Below are positions 60,175 through 64,000 of a stretch of DNA of 64,000 nucleotides, in pieces (position 1 is the stretch's first letter; every line of letters begins with the position of its first letter). The DNA comes from Streptomyces sp. S.PB5 (lineage in GTDB: Bacteria; Actinomycetota; Actinomycetes; Streptomycetales; Streptomycetaceae), in the NCBI RefSeq assembly GCF_030403745.1, contig NZ_JAQMWP010000001.1, forward strand, positions 62,001 through 126,000. Reading direction: 5' to 3'. Both the position numbers and the translations under genes were made by a program. The notes beneath the pieces are model-generated. The model was not told where the DNA came from. It did no database searches and saw only the letters and a program-made list of their open reading frames with translations.

Positions 60175-61973
60175 CAGGCAGCCTCCGCTTCCGTCAGCTG
60201 GGAGAGCACGATCTCCCGGTAGGTCTCGTTGTCCGCCATCAGTTCGCGGTGGGTGCCGGTCCCCACGACCCGCCCCTCGTCGAGTACGACGATCCGGTCG
60301 GCGTCCCGGATGGTCGCCACCCGCTGGGCGACGATCACCACGGTCGCCTCCGAGGTCTCCTCGGCGAGCGCCGCCCGCAGGGCCGCGTCGGTGGCGTAGT
60401 CGAGGGCCGAGAAGGAGTCGTCGAAGAGATAGATCTCCGGGCGCTGCACGAGCGTACGGGCGATCGCGAGCCGCTGCCGCTGACCACCGGAGACATTCGT
60501 GCCGCCCTGCGCGACGGGGGAGTCGAGCCCGTTCTCCAGCTGCTCGACGAACCCCTTGGCCTGCGCCACCTCCAGCGCGTGCCACAGCTCCTCGTCGGTG
60601 GCGTCCGGATTGCCGTACCGCAGATTGGACGCGACGGTCCCGGCGAACAGATACGGCTTCTGCGGGACGAGCCCGACCGTCTTGGCGAGCAGTACGGGCT
60701 CGACCTCCGCGACCGGGACCCCGTCGACGAGCACCTCCCCGTCGGTCGCGTCGAACAGCCGGGGCACGAGGCCGAGCAGCGTGGACTTGCCGCTGCCGGT
60801 CGAGCCGATCACGGCGGTCACCTCGCCGGGCCGGGCCACCAGGTCGATCGCCTTGAGCACCGGCTCCTCGGCACCCGGGTAGCGGAAGCCCGCGTCCCGG
60901 ATCTCCAGATGCCCGTGCCGCCGCAGCTCGGTGACAGGAGTCACCGGCGGAACCACGGACGAGGAGGTGTCGAGGACCTCCTGGATGCGCTCGGCGCACA
61001 CCTCCGCGCGCGGCACCATCATGAACATGAAGGTGGCCATCATCACGGACATGACGATCTGCATCAGATAGGCGAGGAACGCGGTCAGATCACCGATCTG
61101 CATCCCGCCGCTGTCGATCCGGTGGGCGCCGAACCACACCACCGCGATCGACGACAGGTTCACCGTCGTCATGACCACGGGGAACATCAGCGCGAGCAGG
61201 TTTCCGGTCTTCAGCGAGATGTCCGTGAGCTCGGTGTTCGCCTTCCGGAACCGGCCCTCCTCGTACTCGTCCCGCACGAAGGCCCGGATGACCCGGTTGC
61301 CGGTGATCTGCTCGCGCAGCACCCGGTTCACCGTGTCCAGACGCACCTGCATGGACCGGAACAGCGGCCGCAGCCGCCGCACGATCAAGGTCACGCAGAT
61401 GCCGAGCGTCGGCACCACGGCCACCAGTACCCCGGACAGCGGCACGTCCAGGCCGAGGGCCAGCACGATGCCGCCCACGCACATGATGGGCGCCGACACC
61501 ATCAGCGTGAACGTCATCAGGGCCAGCATCTGGACCTGCTGCACGTCGTTCGTCGTACGGGTGATCAGCGAGGGCGCGCCGAACTGGCCGACCTCCCGCG
61601 CCGAGAAGGACTGCACCCGGTCGAAGACGGCGGCCCGCATGTCCCGGCCGAGCGCCGCCGCGGTCCGGGCGCCGTAGTACACGGCCCCGATGTTGCAGAC
61701 CACCTGCGCCAGCGAGATCCCGATCATCAGCGCGCCGAAGGACAGGATGTAACCCGTGTCCCCGTTGACGACACCGTTGTCGATGATGTCCGCGTTCAGT
61801 GTGGGCAGGTAGAGGGTGGCGCAGGTCTGCAGGAACTGCAGCAGCACCAGGACGGAGATGGATTTCCGGTAGGGCCTGAGATAGGTCCGCAGAAGTCGTA
61901 TGAGCACGCTACGTCTCTCGGAGTCGGCGACAGGGGCCGGAGGTGGTTGCCCCTGGCCCCTATCGTCGGACAC
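60174..61973 (-). CDS. ABC exporter half, degenerate NBD
   Basis: Partner permease-ATPase of 599 residues with six helices then an ATPase domain. Walker A GSTGSGKST, signature NVSGGQRQRLAIAR (canonical) and Walker B IYLFDDSFSALD, where Asp replaces the catalytic Glu; the H-loop His is replaced by Gln in VAQRVATI. These changes mark the non-hydrolysing site contributor in LmrCD/TM287-288-type heterodimers. The canonical signature here completes the active site of the other subunit, whose own signature is altered. GTG start at 61973. First gene of the exporter pair. Confidence 0.94.
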   Translation of the reverse strand: MSDDRGQGQPPPAPVADSERRSVLIRLLRTYLRPYRKSISVLVLLQFLQTCATLYLPTLNADIIDNGVVNGDTGYILSFGALMIGISLAQVVCNIGAVYYGARTAAALGRDMRAAVFDRVQSFSAREVGQFGAPSLITRTTNDVQQVQMLALMTFTLMVSAPIMCVGGIVLALGLDVPLSGVLVAVVPTLGICVTLIVRRLRPLFRSMQVRLDTVNRVLREQITGNRVIRAFVRDEYEEGRFRKANTELTDISLKTGNLLALMFPVVMTTVNLSSIAVVWFGAHRIDSGGMQIGDLTAFLAYLMQIVMSVMMATFMFMMVPRAEVCAERIQEVLDTSSSVVPPVTPVTELRRHGHLEIRDAGFRYPGAEEPVLKAIDLVARPGEVTAVIGSTGSGKSTLLGLVPRLFDATDGEVLVDGVPVAEVEPVLLAKTVGLVPQKPYLFAGTVASNLRYGNPDATDEELWHALEVAQAKGFVEQLENGLDSPVAQGGTNVSGGQRQRLAIARTLVQRPEIYLFDDSFSALDYATDAALRAALAEETSEATVVIVAQRVATIRDADRIVVLDEGRVVGTGTHRELMADNETYREIVLSQLTEAEAA

Positions 61974-62079
61974 TCCACCCGTGTTACCTCAACCGATTAA
62001 GCCGTCGGCAGTGCTTCGTACGGCCTTACGGGTCAGGCTCCTACCGGTTTCTCACCTTCCGCTTCTTGCGCCACGGCTG

Positions 62080-63519
62080 CTACGACCGGAACGCCCCGGG
62101 GTGGGTCTGCTCCCGCACCGACACGAACTGCTGGCGCACGGCCTGCCCCACGGCCAGCTCCTCACCCGGCTCCAGGATCTGCGCGGCGGCCGGCTGCCAG
62201 ACGGGCGGGGTACGCGGATCGAGCGTGCCCTGCGACACCCCGAGCGCCCAGGCGGCCTGCCGCGCGGCCCCGATCGCCGCGTAGTCCGCGGGCTGCGGTA
62301 CGACGACCTGCGCCCCGAAGATCGCCGGCGCCGCCGCCTGCACGGCCGCCAGTTCGGCGGCCGCCCCCAGCAGGAACACCCGCCGTACCTCGACGCCCCG
62401 CCCGCGCAGCACGTCGAGCGCGTCGGCGAGCCCGCACAGCATCCCCTCGAACGAGGCCCGCGCGAGATGCTCCGGCTTCATCGCCTCCCGCCGCAGCCCC
62501 GCCAGGGTCCCGGCGGTGTGCGGCAGACTCGGCGTCCGCTCACCCTCCAGATACGGCAGGAACACCAGGCCGTGGGAGCCCGGCGTCGACTTCATCGCCA
62601 GCTCGGACAGGCTCTCCAGATCGGACAGCCCGAGGAGTTCGGCGGTGCCGCGCAGGGTCCGTACGGCGTTCAGCGTGGTGACGACCGGGAGGTGCATGCC
62701 GGTGGCGTCGGCGAGAGAGGTGATCATCCCGGTGTTGTCGACGAGCGCCTCGGGGTGCACGGCCATGACCGACCCGGAGGCTCCCAGCGACACGACGGCG
62801 TCCCCGAGACCGATGCCGAGCCCGAAGGCGGCGGCCATGGTCTCGCCGGTACCGGCGGAGATCAGCAGCCCCTCCGGCGTCGTACCGGCGGCGTCCGCGG
62901 GGCCGATGACCTCGGGCAGCATGGCCTGGTGGCCGAGCGCCAGCTCGACGAGGTCGGTGCGGTAGGCGCCGGTGGCGGCGGACCAGTAGCCGGTGCCGGA
63001 GGCGCCCCCGCGGTCGGTGGTCCGGCGCACGGGCCGGCCGAGGAGCTGCCAGACCAGCCAGTCGTGGGCCTGGAGGAGTACGGCGGTACGGGCGGCCGCG
63101 TCGGGTTCGTTCTTCAGCAGCCAGCGCAGTTTGGTGACCGGCTGGGCGGCCTGCGGCACGGACCCCACGGCCTGCGCCCACGCCTCGCGTCCGCCGAGCG
63201 CGTCGATGAGATCGGCGGCCGGGACCTGGGCGCGCTTGTCGCCGCCGACGAGCGCGGGGCGCACGGTGTTGCCCTGGGCGTCGAGCGGCACGATGGCGTT
63301 CTGCTGGGCCGACACACCGATGGCCTGCACACCCTCGAGAAGACCGCCGCCGGCCGCTTCACCGAGGGAGAGCAGCCAGGCCTGTGGATCGATGTCGGAG
63401 GGTCGCCCTTCCACCGGATGCGGGGCATAGCCCTGCTTGAGCACGGCGCCCGTGTCCGCGTCGCAGACGACGATGCGAGTGAAATCGGGCGAACTGTCCA
63501 GCCCGGCGACTATCCCCAT
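62080..63519 (-). CDS. FGGY-family sugar kinase (xylulokinase-like)
   Basis: Carbohydrate kinase of 479 residues with two actin-like domains. The phosphate-1 segment is GIVAGLDSSPDFTRIVVCDA at the N-terminus; GVSAQQNAIVPLDAQG near residue 68 holds the conserved substrate region. LISAGTGETMAAAFGLG near residue 240 is the hinge Gly loop; LLGAAAELAAVQAAAPAIFG near residue 407 is the adenosine motif. Xylulokinase is the nearest named group, but GLDSS replaces the usual GxDxGT and no xylose isomerase is adjacent, so the sugar is uncertain. Monocistronic on the minus strand, 106 bases upstream of the ABC pair. Confidence 0.9.
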   Translation of the reverse strand: MGIVAGLDSSPDFTRIVVCDADTGAVLKQGYAPHPVEGRPSDIDPQAWLLSLGEAAGGGLLEGVQAIGVSAQQNAIVPLDAQGNTVRPALVGGDKRAQVPAADLIDALGGREAWAQAVGSVPQAAQPVTKLRWLLKNEPDAAARTAVLLQAHDWLVWQLLGRPVRRTTDRGGASGTGYWSAATGAYRTDLVELALGHQAMLPEVIGPADAAGTTPEGLLISAGTGETMAAAFGLGIGLGDAVVSLGASGSVMAVHPEALVDNTGMITSLADATGMHLPVVTTLNAVRTLRGTAELLGLSDLESLSELAMKSTPGSHGLVFLPYLEGERTPSLPHTAGTLAGLRREAMKPEHLARASFEGMLCGLADALDVLRGRGVEVRRVFLLGAAAELAAVQAAAPAIFGAQVVVPQPADYAAIGAARQAAWALGVSQGTLDPRTPPVWQPAAAQILEPGEELAVGQAVRQQFVSVREQTHPGAFRS

Positions 63520-63613
63520 GGCGGAAATTCTATGGGCCGTACGCGGTGGAGGTATCCGTGGTCGGAAGGGGACCCGTGGGTGGGGAGCTTGTGTGCAGGG
63601 CCCCTGTGTCTTT

Positions 63614-63665
63614 GGTGCTCTACGTGTTCCGGTGCTCTACGTGTTCTGGTGCTCTATGTGTTGCT
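63614..63665. repeat. Three tandem 17-base repeats at a gene end
   Basis: GGTGCTCTACGTGTTCC, GGTGCTCTACGTGTTCT and GGTGCTCTATGTGTTGC follow head to tail, then GGTGCC begins a fourth. The third copy contains the stop codon of the YtxH-like gene on the minus strand (63654-63656). Confidence 0.85.
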
Positions 63666-63959
63666 GGTGCCCCAGTCGTCCTCCGCCGCCCCGTTGGTGT
63701 TCCGGTCCCGCAGGGAGCGCACCCGCTGCGTCACCGACTCCGGGACCCGGTCGCCGACCTTCTCGCTCACCGCGTGGTACGCCTTGCCCGCGAACTGGCG
63801 GCCCTGCTGGGCGGCCGACTCCGCGGTGTTGCGGACCGCGGGGTTCTGGGCGACCTGACGTGCCGATTTCTTCAGCTGCTCGTAGCGTTCCCGTCCGGCC
63901 CGGGTGCCCAGCACGTAACCCAGTGCCAGCCCGGTGACGAACGTGAGCTTGTAGCGCAT
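63654..63959 (-). CDS. YtxH-like small membrane-associated protein
   Basis: 101-residue protein of unknown function. ATG at 63959 follows GGAAGGG at nine bases. The N-terminus MRYKLTFVTGLALGYVLGTR contains one short hydrophobic, Gly-zipper-like helix as in YtxH proteins. The rest is helical and charged, with AGRERYEQLKKSARQVAQNP then GDRVPESVTQRVRSLRDR, suggesting a coiled or amphipathic rod along the membrane. Its last codons fall in the tandem repeat. Confidence 0.8.
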   Translation of the reverse strand: MRYKLTFVTGLALGYVLGTRAGRERYEQLKKSARQVAQNPAVRNTAESAAQQGRQFAGKAYHAVSEKVGDRVPESVTQRVRSLRDRNTNGAAEDDWGTSNT

Positions 63960-64000
63960 GGGAGCCACCCTTCCCTCATGGTCGGTCGGTGCCGGGGGGA

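Noticed and set aside
1..64000. CRISPR arrays, insertion sequences, prophage, tRNA or rRNA genes
   Set aside because: No regularly spaced repeats with unique spacers, transposase motifs, phage structural genes or cloverleaf sequences were noticed on reading both strands.

Overview
The window is high-GC actinobacterial chromosome, most likely from a Streptomyces. Evidence: dense GC-rich coding with frequent GTG starts; GlnR-, Zur-, PhoP- and SoxR-type sites of streptomycete form; a hrdA-like sigma gene directly after dnaG; class E/F sortase features; and an intergenic sequence (58095-58121) of a kind I recall as dispersed through Streptomyces genomes. From memory, the order znu-glyS ... ppdK ... 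nir ... nasA ... dnaG-hrdA matches the conserved core arm of streptomycete chromosomes. No insertion sequence, prophage, CRISPR array, tRNA or rRNA gene was seen.

Layout. 1-2.4 kb: zinc uptake operon znuACB (minus strand) under two candidate Zur boxes, divergent from glyS. 4-12 kb: accessory functions: a DUF4394 protein, a LysE exporter, an aldo/keto reductase with a TetR regulator and a perfect palindrome, a barstar-like inhibitor, and two DHA2 drug exporters, one beside an XRE regulator. 12-17 kb: dusB, a class C serine hydrolase, a DUF4097 protein with a motif-rich promoter, and an LTA-synthase-like sulfatase. 17-25 kb: a two-gene glycosidase operon divergent from a ROK regulator, then ppdK behind a structured 407-base leader. 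25-29.5 kb: a sortase-anchored excalibur protein, a PhoX phosphatase behind a PHO box, and two SDR enzymes, one paired with a TetR regulator through a shared operator. 29.5-34 kb: the assimilatory nitrite reductase operon (reductase-nirB-nirD) behind a GlnR-like box. 34-40.5 kb: a TauE exporter, a CPT-like kinase, a class F sortase with a secreted partner, a SoxR-type flavin reductase and an M4 protease. 40.5-45 kb: alpha-galactosidase and assimilatory nitrate reductase nasA, again with a GlnR-like box. 45-48.6 kb: a three-gene operon of a stand-alone adenylating enzyme, a six-helix ferric-reductase-like flavoprotein and an enoyl-CoA hydratase. 48.6-64 kb: a SanA-like protein, sirohydrochlorin chelatase, dGTPase, an M28 peptidase, a ferredoxin-type reductase, dnaG, hrdA, a heterodimeric ABC exporter, a sugar kinase and a YtxH-like protein.

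How the genes fit together. Nitrate assimilation is spread over three loci: nasA makes nitrite, NirBD with its reductase makes ammonium, and the CbiX-type chelatase supplies a siroheme-pathway step that NirB needs. Sites for zinc, phosphate, nitrogen and redox control make this a nutrient- and stress-responsive core segment. The least explained and most interesting unit is the adenylation enzyme-membrane reductase-hydratase operon at 45.0-48.6 kb. Its first two products match, as separate proteins, the domain order of fused fungal TmpL-type proteins.
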